Shown in pieces: positions 27,245 to 36,254 of a stretch of DNA of 55,810 bases (the stretch's first letter is position 1; every line of letters starts with the position of its first letter). The DNA comes from an uncultured Moraxella sp. (lineage in GTDB: Bacteria > Pseudomonadota > Gammaproteobacteria > Pseudomonadales > Moraxellaceae). The stretch covers positions 1 through 55,810 of the forward strand of contig CALTTC010000014.1 of assembly GCA_943908425.1 (NCBI GenBank). Reading direction: 5' to 3'. The notes beneath the pieces were generated by a model. The model was not told where the DNA came from, ran no database searches, and saw nothing but the letters and a program-made list of their open reading frames with translations. The translations under genes were made by a program, and so were the position numbers.

Positions 27245-27958
27245 ATGATGAAAAAGACAGCATTAAAAAGTTTGGCATTAAAAGCGGTATCTGTTGCCAT
27301 CGTGGCGGTGTCAATGGCAAATATTGCCAATGCAGCAGACTGGACGCCTTATTTGAAGGGTATTCAGCATCATTGTAATTATGAAGCAGTGGCAAAAGAT
27401 TTGATGGCAAAAAAAGTACCTGCTAATTTAAAAGCTGATGTGGTGAAACAAACCGCTAAACACCGTGAAATTAGAAAAGAATACTGGGCTAATGAGGATA
27501 CAGCCAGTATCCAGCTTAAAAATGCCACCGCCTTTGGTGCACCCTTGCAAAAAATAACCTATAAATACAGTGCGGGGGAGGGTAGCGATGTAGCCGAATA
27601 TGTGTTGCATTTTGCCAATGCTAATTTTATAAAAGCGTTGCCCACTTTTACTTTTCAAATTGCAAGTTATCCAGATAGCGGTTTTGTGCAGACAGCAGGA
27701 CAAAAAAGAATGTGGCTTAATAGTTATCTGGGCGATAAGGTGGTTTATAAAGAAGCCCCTTATCGTGTGGTTAAGGACAAAGACGTTGGCATAAGATACG
27801 ATTTCCCCAAAAGTCTGACTACCCCCTTAGGTGGAGAGTTTGACGTCTATGTTAGTAAGCCTGATGGTTGGCTTATAGAATATTCCCCGTATGGCAGTGC
27901 TGAACTGACTTTTGATGGCAAGAATAAAACCATTACTTGCTATGGGCATATAGTGTAA
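27245..27958 (+). CDS. Exported protein of unknown function
   Basis: The 237-residue protein has a signal peptide ending ANA-AD (residues about 1-31) and begins with two Met codons, both possible after AAGGTG. The mature part is mixed alpha/beta without recognised motifs; it has two Cys, one near the start (HHCNY) and one near the end (ITCYG), which may form a disulfide bridge. It stands alone with its own terminator. I do not recognise the family. Confidence 0.65.
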   Translation: MMKKTALKSLALKAVSVAIVAVSMANIANAADWTPYLKGIQHHCNYEAVAKDLMAKKVPANLKADVVKQTAKHREIRKEYWANEDTASIQLKNATAFGAPLQKITYKYSAGEGSDVAEYVLHFANANFIKALPTFTFQIASYPDSGFVQTAGQKRMWLNSYLGDKVVYKEAPYRVVKDKDVGIRYDFPKSLTTPLGGEFDVYVSKPDGWLIEYSPYGSAELTFDGKNKTITCYGHIV

Positions 27959-27975
27959 AAATATAGGCCGATTGC

Positions 27976-28001
27976 TAAAAACCGCCCTCAAGCGGTTTTT
28001 T
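27976..28001 (+). terminator. Terminator of the exported-protein gene
   Basis: AAAACCGC pairs with GCGGTTTT around CCTCAA and continues into T. Confidence 0.85.
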
Positions 28002-28094
28002 ATGGTTATTTTATAAAAAGGTTGGCTTATTAAGGGTCGCTTGTTAAGGACAGTTTAGCAGTAACGTAGCCATCAAAAAATGCCATTAACCCCC

Positions 28095-28115
28095 AAAAAA
28101 CTACCGTTTGGGTAG
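28095..28115 (-). terminator. Terminator of fkpB
   Basis: On the minus strand CTACC pairs with GGTAG around CAAAC, followed by six T. The stem begins 3 nt after the fkpB stop codon. Confidence 0.65.
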
Positions 28116-28117
28116 GT

Positions 28118-28618
28118 TTAGCTAAGGCTAATGCCCATTTGCCCCTTTGGTGTTACCTTAAAAATCGCAACTTTAAATAATACGTCTTGCCCTGCCAGTG
28201 GGTGATTAAAATCCACGCTGATTTGTTTATCATTCACGGCACTGACCACCCCCACTAGGCTATTGTTGCCTTTGTCATTAAACTCAATCATCGCTCCAAC
28301 GCTTGGCAAGTCATCACTGATTAGGGCAAATTGGCTTGGGCTAAAGTGCTGAACATTATCTTGTTGCCATTCACCAAAGGCATCAGTGGCAGGTAGGTGG
28401 GCGGTGCGCGTATCCCCTGCTTTTAAGCCCATCAATACCTTTTCAAAACCGCCAAGCAAGCTGTCATCGCCAATGGTTAATGCCACAGGTTCTGGGCGGT
28501 TAAAGGTGCTGTCAATCACCACGCCATTTGGCAGGCTAACCTCAAAATGTAGCACAACGTGGCTTGCGTGTTCAATGCGAATTTCTTCGTTGGGGGTGAT
28601 ATTGGTGTTAGGGGTCAT
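28118..28618 (-). CDS. fkpB: FKBP-type peptidyl-prolyl isomerase, SlpA/FkpB type
   Basis: The 166-residue protein is a short cytosolic FKBP with an inserted IF chaperone domain. VVLHFEVSLPNGVVIDSTF and GDDSLLGGFEKVLMGLKAGD mark the FKBP half, while the inserted region SPSQFALISDDLPSVGAMIEF and DFNHPLAGQDVLFKV are SlpA-type. Such proteins have both prolyl isomerase and chaperone activity. The start is ATG 28616-28618. Confidence 0.9.
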   Translation of the reverse strand: MTPNTNITPNEEIRIEHASHVVLHFEVSLPNGVVIDSTFNRPEPVALTIGDDSLLGGFEKVLMGLKAGDTRTAHLPATDAFGEWQQDNVQHFSPSQFALISDDLPSVGAMIEFNDKGNNSLVGVVSAVNDKQISVDFNHPLAGQDVLFKVAIFKVTPKGQMGISLS

Positions 28619-28700
28619 AAATAGTGGCGCTCACAAAAACGGTTTGATAAAGAATGGTATTGATAAAAAAGCATTATAACACGCACGGACTTGCCATCTT

Positions 28701-29387
28701 TTAATTTATTTTGGTGAGTTGCATCGCAATGGTTTTGCCATCGTTGGTTTGGCTCACCTTGACGGGCAGATAGTCTAAGCTTGGCGCCAGCCAAAAGCTT
28801 GTACTGCGGTTTTTGTCGCTATGCACGCGGTCAATACGCACCGTCTGAAACGTCCCTGCTGGCACGCTAATTGTTGTATTGCCGGCTTTACGAAAGATAG
28901 TGGGCTCGCTGTCGGTTTTTTTGATTAACACATAGTTACCGCTGAATTTATTATTGAGTAATTCCTGGCGGATTTGTAGCTCTAGCGATAGCTCGTCATA
29001 CGCCCCATTGGGCGTGGCGATGGTGGTGTTTTTACCTTTGTAACTGCTGACGGCTTGCTTGCCATTAAACTTAATGGTGTGCGTGCGCCCGACGCCAGCC
29101 ACCTTGTAGCTTGTGCTGGCATTACTTGGCACGATATTATTGCCACTTAAACGCACGGTACTGCTTTGGTTGGCGGTGGCAACTCCTGCGGCACGCGCGG
29201 TAACTTTATAGGTAAAGGTGTCGCCATTTTTGCTTAAAGTGCGCGTTGCCGTGCCAGTTTTGCCATCAAAATTCAGGGCATAAGTGGCTTGACTGGGGCT
29301 GATGTCCTTGGCAGTGGCGGGCATACTAATACCAGTTAATAGCAGGCTTGTGGCAAGGGTTATGGCTGTTTCGTTAAATACTGGCAT
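28701..29387 (-). CDS. Exported DUF3108-family protein
   Basis: The 228-residue protein has a signal peptide (to about PATA-KD) and a DUF3108-type sequence: YALNFDGKTGTATRTL at the start of the mature part, YKVAGVGRTHTIKF and IPAGTF-like VPAGTFQTVRI, and a final LPVKVSQTNDGK. The fold resembles a lipoprotein-carrier beta half-barrel; the role is unknown. The ATG at 29385-29387 follows GGAGA. In many gammaproteobacteria DUF3108 genes are single. Confidence 0.8.
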   Translation of the reverse strand: MPVFNETAITLATSLLLTGISMPATAKDISPSQATYALNFDGKTGTATRTLSKNGDTFTYKVTARAAGVATANQSSTVRLSGNNIVPSNASTSYKVAGVGRTHTIKFNGKQAVSSYKGKNTTIATPNGAYDELSLELQIRQELLNNKFSGNYVLIKKTDSEPTIFRKAGNTTISVPAGTFQTVRIDRVHSDKNRSTSFWLAPSLDYLPVKVSQTNDGKTIAMQLTKIN

Positions 29388-29493
29388 CAAATCTCTCCGA
29401 TTAAAATAGCTATAATGATATATTTTGTTACAAATTCAAGGGCTGGCGGTTAATTTTATTGGATTATTTGATAATAAAATTTTTGTAATTACT

Positions 29494-29521
29494 CTTGAAA
29501 ATTAGTTTGTCATCACCATTT
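29494..29521 (+). promoter_or_regulatory. Sigma-32 heat-shock promoter of groESL
   Basis: A perfect CTTGAAA (29494-29500) is followed after 13 nt by CACCATTT (29514-29521), 7 of 8 matches to CCCCATNT. It lies 64 nt before groES. The cognate sigma factor RpoH is encoded at 41.1-42.0 kb. Confidence 0.8.
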
Positions 29522-29584
29522 TTAGCCTAACCCAACGTTTGGGTGATAACAAGCAAAATGTATAAGCATAAATTGGAGAATTTT

Positions 29585-29872
29585 ATGAGTATTCGTCCCC
29601 TACACGACCGCATTGTGGTGCGTCGTACCGAAGAAGAACAAAAAACCGCTGGCGGAATTTTATTGCCAGGCTCAGCCCAAGAAAAACCGCAACAAGGCGA
29701 AGTGATTGCAGTGGGTAACGGTCAAATCCGTGAAAATGGCGATGTGCGTGCCTTGGACGTTAAAGTTGGCGATAAGGTATTGTTCGGACAATATGCTGGG
29801 CAAACCGTCAAAGTTGATGGCGAAGAGCTACTCATTATGAAAGAATCTGACGTTTTGGGCGTTTTGGCTTAA
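29585..29872 (+). CDS. groES: Co-chaperonin GroES
   Basis: The 95-residue lid of the GroEL chamber, starting at ATG 29585 after GGAG. RPLHDRIVVRR, the mobile loop KTAGGILLPGSAQEKPQQG and the closing GEELLIMKESDVLGVL are all present. It is followed by groEL after 18 nt. Confidence 0.97.
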   Translation: MSIRPLHDRIVVRRTEEEQKTAGGILLPGSAQEKPQQGEVIAVGNGQIRENGDVRALDVKVGDKVLFGQYAGQTVKVDGEELLIMKESDVLGVLA

Positions 29873-29890
29873 TCAATTAGGAGAATAACA

Positions 29891-31531
29891 ATGGCAAAAG
29901 ATGTACAATTTGGTGCAAATGCACGCAGTAAAATGATGGACGGCGTTAATATTTTGTCTAACGCAGTCAAAGTAACGCTTGGTCCCAAAGGGCGTAACGT
30001 GGTGATTGACAAATCGTTTGGGGCACCAACCATCACCAAAGATGGCGTATCGGTCGCCAAAGAAATTGAACTTGAAGACAAGTTTGAAAATATGGGTGCT
30101 CAGCTTGTGCGTGAAGTGGCAAGCAAAACCAACGACGTGGCAGGGGACGGCACAACGACTGCCACGGTACTTGCCCAAGCGATTTTGCAAGAAGGAATGA
30201 AATCGGTTGCTGCTGGTATGAATCCAATGGATTTAAAGCGTGGCATTGACAAAGCGGTGCGTGTTGCCGTCAAAGAAATCAAAGAGCTGTCTACCCCTGC
30301 TAATGACCACAAAGCCATTGCCCAAGTTGGCTCAATCTCGGCAAATTCTGACACTACCATTGGTGAGCTTATCAGCCAAGCGATGGAAAAAGTCGGCAAG
30401 CAAGGCGTGATTACCGTTGAAGAAGGTTCAGGCTTTGAAGATGCCTTGGAAGTGGTTGAAGGTATGCAATTTGACCGTGGCTATATCAGCCCTTATTTTG
30501 CCAATAAGCAAGACAGCTTGACCACTGAATTTGACAACCCTTACATCTTGCTTGTGGACAAAAAAATCAGCAATATCCGTGAGATTGTGCCACTACTAGA
30601 GCAAGTGATGCAAACCAGTCGTCCACTGCTTATCATTGCTGAAGATGTAGAAAATGAAGCGTTGGCAACGCTTGTAGTGAACAATTTGCGTGGTGGTTTA
30701 AAAACTTGTGCGGTAAAAGCCCCAGGATTCGGCGACCGCCGTAAAGCAATGCTACAGGACATTGCCATTTTGACAGGCGGTACGGTTATCTCTGAAGAAG
30801 TGGGCTTAAGTCTAGAAACAGCGACCGTTGAACAGTTGGGTACTGCCAAAAAAGTTACTGTTGGCAAAGAAAACACCGTGATTGTTGATGGGGCTGGCGA
30901 AAAATCTGACATTGATGCCCGTGTGGAATCTATCCGCCGTCAAGTAGAAGAGTCTACAAGCGATTATGATAAAGAAAAATTGCAAGAGCGTGTGGCAAAA
31001 CTGTCTGGCGGAGTAGCGGTCATCAAAGTAGGTGCAGCAACCGAAACAGAAATGAAAGAGAAAAAAGACCGTGTGGACGATGCCTTGCACGCTACTCGCG
31101 CCGCTGTAGAAGAAGGTGTTGTGCCTGGTGGTGGCGTGGCGTTGGTGCGTGCGGTATCAGCGTTGAACGAACTAAAAGGCGACAATGACGACCAAAACGC
31201 AGGCATCAATATCCTACGCCGTGCAATGGAAGCTCCCTTACGTCAAATCGTAACCAACGCAGGCGATGAAGCGTCAGTGATTGTCAATGATGTCAAAAAT
31301 GGCACAGGCAATTATGGCTATAACGCCGCTACAGGTGAATACGGCGATATGCTTGAGATGGGGATATTAGACCCCGCTAAAGTAACTCGCTCAGCTTTAG
31401 AAAACGCCGCAAGCGTGGCAGGGCTTATGCTGACAACTGAAGCGATGATTACTGATTTGCCAGCCAAAGATGACGGTGCTGCCGCTGCTGCAATGGCAGG
31501 TGGTATGGGCGGTATGGGCGGTATGATGTAA
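29891..31531 (+). CDS. groEL: Chaperonin GroEL
   Basis: The 546-residue chaperonin has the nucleotide-binding GDGTTTATVLAQ, the VVPGGGVALVRA region, and the flexible C-terminal GGM repeats (four GGM units). AGGAG precedes the ATG. It is co-transcribed with groES from a sigma-32 promoter. Confidence 0.98.
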   Translation: MAKDVQFGANARSKMMDGVNILSNAVKVTLGPKGRNVVIDKSFGAPTITKDGVSVAKEIELEDKFENMGAQLVREVASKTNDVAGDGTTTATVLAQAILQEGMKSVAAGMNPMDLKRGIDKAVRVAVKEIKELSTPANDHKAIAQVGSISANSDTTIGELISQAMEKVGKQGVITVEEGSGFEDALEVVEGMQFDRGYISPYFANKQDSLTTEFDNPYILLVDKKISNIREIVPLLEQVMQTSRPLLIIAEDVENEALATLVVNNLRGGLKTCAVKAPGFGDRRKAMLQDIAILTGGTVISEEVGLSLETATVEQLGTAKKVTVGKENTVIVDGAGEKSDIDARVESIRRQVEESTSDYDKEKLQERVAKLSGGVAVIKVGAATETEMKEKKDRVDDALHATRAAVEEGVVPGGGVALVRAVSALNELKGDNDDQNAGINILRRAMEAPLRQIVTNAGDEASVIVNDVKNGTGNYGYNAATGEYGDMLEMGILDPAKVTRSALENAASVAGLMLTTEAMITDLPAKDDGAAAAAMAGGMGGMGGMM

Positions 31532-31555
31532 GCTGTCCTTAGCCTTAGCGTTAAT

Positions 31556-31584
31556 AAAAAACCTGCTGTAATGGCAGGTTTTTT
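31556..31584 (+). terminator. Terminator of groESL
   Basis: AAAAACCTGC pairs with GCAGGTTTTT around TGTAATG and ends in T. Confidence 0.88.
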
Positions 31585-31667
31585 GTTGGCGGTGCGGTTT
31601 TTATGCAGTTACGATTGATTGGGCTACATAAGCCAGTTTTTATCAAAAGGCATTGATAAAAAATAAT

Positions 31668-32097
31668 CTAGTAATTACAGATAAAATTAAGCTTAGCCTC
31701 GCCGACGCTATCAGGAACGACCCTATGCTAACTGGCAGATGAATGGGTAGAGGTTTCGTTTAATGAGTCAATGACTTGCCCATTGAGATAATAGTGAAAG
31801 CTTTCAAATTTAGATTTTTTTGGCTTGGCAGTCGTAATAAAAAAAGACTTTGATTTCATTGTAGGATTTATATAGTGAGTAAGTTAGTTGTTGTGGTGTG
31901 GCGTATTCTGTTTTTCCCCAAGCGGTTTTGTAGCTGCCACCAGCAGTAGAGCGGTGGGTGTCAATGCTGTCTATATCAATATACAATTTGTTGTCGCTGC
32001 TATCGGTACCAACGTAAACCCAGTTGGTAGCGTGGGTGTGGCTTGTTATGATGAGGGTGGTGATGACAAAAGAGCACTTGAGTAATAAACTAAGCAT
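31668..32097 (-). pseudogene. Broken surface-adhesin-E-like gene
   Basis: The first 95 codons give a signal peptide and an adhesin-E-like start (NWVYVGTDSSDNKLYIDIDSI) up to YYDCQAKK, then a stop. If one A is removed from the A7 run on the minus strand (about 31814-31820), reading continues into YYLNGQVIDSLNE and, after a TAG, VVPDSVGEAKLNFIC. That tail aligns with SSENWTKVAPNTMGEALFHMGC of the intact paralogue at 34408-34866, where the TAG position is Trp. So the gene carries a frameshift and a nonsense codon. The frameshift alone could be phase variation; the extra stop argues for decay. Confidence 0.75.
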
Positions 32098-32213
32098 ATT
32101 AAATAGCCTTTATTAAATAACGTTAAATAACCTTAATAACCTTGACTGGATAAAAATTGCATTTTGGCATAATTTTGTTACAATGGCTGTTTTTAATTGA
32201 TGATATTGAATTG

Positions 32214-33809
32214 ATGAATACACCTACCCAATCTTTAAATACCCAAATCCAAAGTCGCAGAACCTTTGCTATCATTTCTCACCCTGACGCAGGCAAAACC
32301 ACGATGACCGAAAAGTTGCTTTTGTGGGGGCAGGTGATTCAAACGGCAGGCGAGGTCAAGTCTCGCAAAACCGACAAGCACGCCACCAGCGATTGGATGA
32401 GTATGGAGCAAGAGCGGGGGATTTCTATCACCACGTCGGTGATGCAGTTTCCTTATGGGGGCTGTATGGTTAATTTGCTGGATACCCCAGGGCACGCCGA
32501 TTTTAGTGAGGATACTTATCGCACGTTGACGGCGGTGGACAGTGCTTTGATGGTCATTGATGGGGCAAAAGGCGTGGAAGAACGCACCATTAAATTGATG
32601 GAGGTGTGTCGTATGCGAGATACGCCGATTATCTCTTTTGTCAATAAGCTTGACCGTGAGATTCAAGACCCATTAGCATTGCTTGACGAAATTGAAAATG
32701 TCTTAAAAATTAAATGTATTCCCTTTGCTTATCCTGTGGGAATGGGGCAGGATTTTGTGGGGGTGTATAATTTATGGGACGATAAGTTGTATTTGTATCA
32801 AAAAGGTTTTGGTACGCAAATTGTCGCCACCGAAAGCCGTGATGGTTATGATTATCCTGATGTACGAGTCAAATTGGGTGAGCTTGCTTTTGCTGAATTT
32901 GAAGAAAATTTGGAATTGGCAAAGCTTGCTTTTGCTGATTGGGATAAGGACGAGTTTTTGGCAGGGCGACAAACGCCTGTGCTGTTTGGTACAGCCCTTG
33001 GTAATTTTGGGGTGAATATGGTGCTGGATGTATTGACCGAATACGCCCCAGCACCCAAAGACCACGAGGCGATTGAACGGCTGGTAAAGGCAGATGAGCC
33101 TGACTTTACAGGGTTTGTGTTTAAAATTCAAGCCAATATGGACCCACGCCACCGAGACCGCATTGCTTTTATGCGGATTTGTTCGGGCAAGTATGAGCGT
33201 GGAATGAAGTTAACCCACGTGAGATTGGGTAAAGAGATGCGGGTTGCCGATGCGGTGATGTTTTTGGCAGGCGAGCGAGATACTTTAGATGAGGCTTATG
33301 CTGGCGATATTATCGGGCTACACAATCACGGCACGATTGCCATTGGTGATAGTTTTACGAGTGGTGAGGTGCTTAATTTTACAGGCATTCCGCATTTTGC
33401 CCCAGAGATTTTTCGCCGTGTGATATTAAAAGACCCACTTAAATCCAAAGCCTTGCAAAAAGGCTTACAGCAGTTATCCGAAGAGGGGGCAACGCAAGTA
33501 TTTATGCCCCAAATCAATAACGATTTGATTTTGGGGGCGGTGGGGGTGCTGCAGTTTGATGTGGTGGCTCACCGTTTAAAAGAAGAGTATAAGGTGCAGT
33601 GTAGTTTTGAGCCAGTGTCCATTGCCACGGTGCGATGGGTACACTGTGATGACCCTGTGGCGTTGGCAAAATTTAAGAAAAAAGCCCATGACCAGTTGTC
33701 GGTAGATGGTGGGGGTTATTTGACTTATCTTGCTCCCAGCCGTGTTAATCTGCAACTGATGCAAGAGCGATATCCAGAGGTGCAGTTTTTGGCGACAAGG
33801 GAGCATTGA
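32214..33809 (+). CDS. prfC: Peptide chain release factor 3
   Basis: RF3 is the GTPase that recycles RF1 and RF2 from the ribosome. The 531 residues begin near SHPDAGKTTMTEKLL (P-loop), then VKSRKTDKHATSDWM (switch I), DTPGHADF and NKLDRE. I choose ATG 32214, which gives MNTPTQSLN and the normal length; the upstream frame opening is not family-like. The ribosome site is weak. Confidence 0.96.
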   Translation: MNTPTQSLNTQIQSRRTFAIISHPDAGKTTMTEKLLLWGQVIQTAGEVKSRKTDKHATSDWMSMEQERGISITTSVMQFPYGGCMVNLLDTPGHADFSEDTYRTLTAVDSALMVIDGAKGVEERTIKLMEVCRMRDTPIISFVNKLDREIQDPLALLDEIENVLKIKCIPFAYPVGMGQDFVGVYNLWDDKLYLYQKGFGTQIVATESRDGYDYPDVRVKLGELAFAEFEENLELAKLAFADWDKDEFLAGRQTPVLFGTALGNFGVNMVLDVLTEYAPAPKDHEAIERLVKADEPDFTGFVFKIQANMDPRHRDRIAFMRICSGKYERGMKLTHVRLGKEMRVADAVMFLAGERDTLDEAYAGDIIGLHNHGTIAIGDSFTSGEVLNFTGIPHFAPEIFRRVILKDPLKSKALQKGLQQLSEEGATQVFMPQINNDLILGAVGVLQFDVVAHRLKEEYKVQCSFEPVSIATVRWVHCDDPVALAKFKKKAHDQLSVDGGGYLTYLAPSRVNLQLMQERYPEVQFLATREH

Positions 33810-33817
33810 TTGTTATC

Positions 33818-33845
33818 AAAGACTTTGATAATTCAAAGTCTTTTT
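33818..33845. terminator. Bidirectional terminator between prfC and the small exported genes
   Basis: AAAGACTTTGA and TCAAAGTCTTT form a perfect 11-bp stem with TAAT loop; T runs on the plus strand, and it directly adjoins the stop of the convergent gene. Confidence 0.75.
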
Positions 33846-33848
33846 GAG

Positions 33849-34397
33849 CTAATCTACAATATTAAACGCTCTAGTGCCAAAGTTTCTACTACCCCCTTCA
33901 ATAGATATAGTATACTGCCCTTTTGGGGTGGCAGTTGGATGAAAAACCCAACAAGTATAAATTTGATTGCCGCTACTTAATAAATCTTTACTAAATGCAA
34001 CAGTATTGGTATTGAGCTTGATGGCATTAGTAGTGGTTTGAATATTACTATTACTAGATTGCCCCATAAAATCACCCTGATAGGGCATAGAGATAATCTC
34101 TTGGGCTTGTGCTACTCTGCCATTTTCAAGGTTGTAAATACCCCAGCACAATACATCGCCATTTTTTGCTGATAAATTAAGATGATTTTTGGCTTTTTGT
34201 TTTTTACCATCGTGCACTTCAAAGAAAAATTTGGGGCTATTTAACTTTTCATAATAATAAGCGTCCTGCTGATTTTCGTATTGAGCTTGATTTGCTCCAC
34301 GCTGATAAGCTCCAAATAAATCAGGGATATACATAGCGTGAGCGGTGAGGCTGGATAATAATAAAAGGGATAAAGTGAGTTTGGGTAGGGTTTTCAT
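33849..34397 (-). CDS. Small exported protein, unknown
   Basis: This is a 182-residue protein with a signal peptide ending in AHA-MY. Start ATG 34395-34397 follows AAGGAA. The mature region has exactly two Cys (VLCWGIYN and IYTCWVFHP), each followed by Trp, and a beta-rich C terminus with STFNIVD-like end (GTRAFNIVD), suggesting a disulfide-linked beta sandwich outside the cytoplasm. It is the last of five small exported genes on this strand. No family recognised. Confidence 0.65.
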   Translation of the reverse strand: MKTLPKLTLSLLLLSSLTAHAMYIPDLFGAYQRGANQAQYENQQDAYYYEKLNSPKFFFEVHDGKKQKAKNHLNLSAKNGDVLCWGIYNLENGRVAQAQEIISMPYQGDFMGQSSNSNIQTTTNAIKLNTNTVAFSKDLLSSGNQIYTCWVFHPTATPKGQYTISIEGGSRNFGTRAFNIVD

Positions 34398-34407
34398 AAA
34401 TAATTCC

Positions 34408-34866
34408 TTAAAATTGATAACCATATTTTGTACCTATTTCATAGGCATCACAACCCATATGAAAAAGAGCTTCTCCCATTGTATTTGGAGCAACCTTAGT
34501 CCAATTTTCCGATGAATTTTTATTTATATTGTATTTTTCATAAGATACAACATTTCGGTTATTGCCGTAATACCCCAAAAATATTTCATCTGCCATTTTC
34601 CTATTTTTGCAATCAAAATAACTAAATATAGATAATGTGTTATAAACTTGCCCATTAGACGCAACTCTATTATTGGGGTGGATAACTTTGACCCACGCAG
34701 TAATATAATAATCACGACTATTGCTAAACTGATGTTTTTGAACGCTGTCTAGGTCAATAAATAGTTTTTGTGGATTTTGGGGGTTGCTTGGGTTTTCAAA
34801 CCAATTCACCGCCATTGTCATTTGACTAACTGCCAAAAATAAACTTGCTAAAACTAACTTTTTCAT
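34408..34866 (-). CDS. Surface-adhesin-E-like exported protein
   Basis: The 152-residue protein has a signal peptide (to about TMA-VN) followed by an adhesin-E-like mature part: KLFIDLDSVQKHQ, YYITAWVKV, FSYFDCKNRK, NWTKVAPNTMGEALFHMGC. The two Cys (FDC and MGC) match the disulfide of Haemophilus surface protein E, which binds vitronectin and laminin. The function here is unproven, but a surface lipid-free protein is likely. It is the intact relative of the broken gene at 31.7-32.1 kb. Confidence 0.68.
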   Translation of the reverse strand: MKKLVLASLFLAVSQMTMAVNWFENPSNPQNPQKLFIDLDSVQKHQFSNSRDYYITAWVKVIHPNNRVASNGQVYNTLSIFSYFDCKNRKMADEIFLGYYGNNRNVVSYEKYNINKNSSENWTKVAPNTMGEALFHMGCDAYEIGTKYGYQF

Positions 34867-34896
34867 AAAAAATCCTAAATAAAAAATTGTAAAAAA

Positions 34897-35250
34897 TTAA
34901 TAACAAAAACCATAACTGTTATCAGACAGTTGCCACTGACGACCATTTTGGTCTATGCCATTTGTGTTTAATAACATACCACCTGCCACATGAAAATTAA
35001 GTTTAATAATACTGGCTTGACCCCTATCCCACCAAATGACGGCATAATGGCTAAACATATCATAATCACCAAAATAGGGATTGCCTGTGGCTTGATTTAA
35101 CTCTTGCCCTGTATAAATCTGTGTCTGCACTTGATACGCCTTTGACCAACTATAATTGGTCATATATTTGGCACAGACATTTTTAACTTCATAGGCGTGG
35201 GCGTTATTGATTGCCAATATTGCCATTAAAGCTAAGAAAATTTTTTTCAT
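34897..35250 (-). CDS. Small exported protein, unknown
   Basis: A 117-residue protein with a clean signal peptide ending AHA-YE. The mature part has Cys at NVCAKY and the last residues GFCY, so a disulfide joining both ends is possible, and many aromatic residues. No family recognised. It lies 30 nt upstream of the adhesin-E-like gene's start on the same strand, consistent with one operon. Confidence 0.62.
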   Translation of the reverse strand: MKKIFLALMAILAINNAHAYEVKNVCAKYMTNYSWSKAYQVQTQIYTGQELNQATGNPYFGDYDMFSHYAVIWWDRGQASIIKLNFHVAGGMLLNTNGIDQNGRQWQLSDNSYGFCY

Positions 35251-35276
35251 AAAAGACTCCTAAATAATAGAATAAG

Positions 35277-35636
35277 TTATTTGCAAGGTATAATTTCTAT
35301 TGCCTTATTTGGATTGAACCGTTTAAACACTCCTATTTTTTTATTTAGGACAACACCTTTTGCAATCGCACAACTTTGAAAATCTATCAAGTGATTTAAA
35401 AAATCAATTTGTTGTATTTCTAAATTGCGACCGTAATCTAGAGTATAGGATTGATTTTTATTTGTTGTTATAATATAACAGTATGTGCCATTTGAACCAC
35501 CACAACCGTACTCAATTTTACCTTTTATAGATTGAGTTTTGGTTGTATGTTGATTAATATTTGGGTTAAGAAAAGTCCCTGCATTAACACTTACTGCAAA
35601 AATAGATAAAAAACTTGCTAAAATAAAGTTTTTCAT
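35277..35636 (-). CDS. Small exported protein, unknown
   Basis: A 119-residue protein; the start ATG 35634-35636 gives the signal peptide MKNFILASFLSIFAVSVNA. The mature part has four Cys (KIEYGCGG, TYCYII, FQSCAIAK, IIPCK), so two disulfides are possible. Asn and Thr are enriched. No family recognised. It is in the same run of small exported genes. Confidence 0.62.
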   Translation of the reverse strand: MKNFILASFLSIFAVSVNAGTFLNPNINQHTTKTQSIKGKIEYGCGGSNGTYCYIITTNKNQSYTLDYGRNLEIQQIDFLNHLIDFQSCAIAKGVVLNKKIGVFKRFNPNKAIEIIPCK

Positions 35637-35643
35637 AATATTC

Positions 35644-36126
35644 CTACTTAACTTGAAACAATTTACCATTACTAAATTTTAATTTTATGCTCTCTTTGTG
35701 CGATGGGCAACAAGCTGGATCTTCGTGTTCGTTGTATAAAAATGTATTGGCATAAATTATCCCATTTTTAACCCTTAAATCGCCAGTCAATCCTAGCGTA
35801 TAAGATGCACCGTATTTATACTTGCCATTACCAGTATTTAAAAACACTGCCACATCAAATACATTCGTTGTCATATGACACGATAATTTTTCACAGTAAT
35901 GCAAGGCAACCACTGCATCTTTTTTGCCATCGCTATTCATATCGGCATAATAAATTGTTTTGTTTGCCAAATGATATTTATAGCCTGTGGTTTTGGCATC
36001 TTCTTTATCTAAAAACCGTGTGGCTTTTTTACTTTCTTGATTGATTAGCATGTTTAAGCTGTTTGCATTTACTAAGACTGGGACAAAAAATAATACCGAA
36101 ACGATACAGTGGCGATAAAATTTCAT
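35644..36126 (-). CDS. Small exported protein with an EF-hand-like Asp loop
   Basis: A 160-residue protein, ATG 36124-36126 after GGAG, with a signal peptide ending VNA-NS. ADMNSDGKKDAVVAL resembles the DxNxDGxxD calcium loop of FG-GAP/VCBS or EF-hand proteins. It has paired Cys (YCEKLSC, DPACCPSH). Function unknown. It is the first gene of the five-gene minus-strand run and is divergent from the XRE regulator. Confidence 0.66.
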   Translation of the reverse strand: MKFYRHCIVSVLFFVPVLVNANSLNMLINQESKKATRFLDKEDAKTTGYKYHLANKTIYYADMNSDGKKDAVVALHYCEKLSCHMTTNVFDVAVFLNTGNGKYKYGASYTLGLTGDLRVKNGIIYANTFLYNEHEDPACCPSHKESIKLKFSNGKLFQVK

Positions 36127-36254
36127 TGGATGCTCCATTTAATTTGCCAAAAAATTTCCCCTATGTTACAATAATTTACTAGAAAATTAAACCAACCCAC
36201 ACTCTACATCTGCCAACTGACAGTGGTCTTTTATTAAAAATAGGTTTTTTATGA

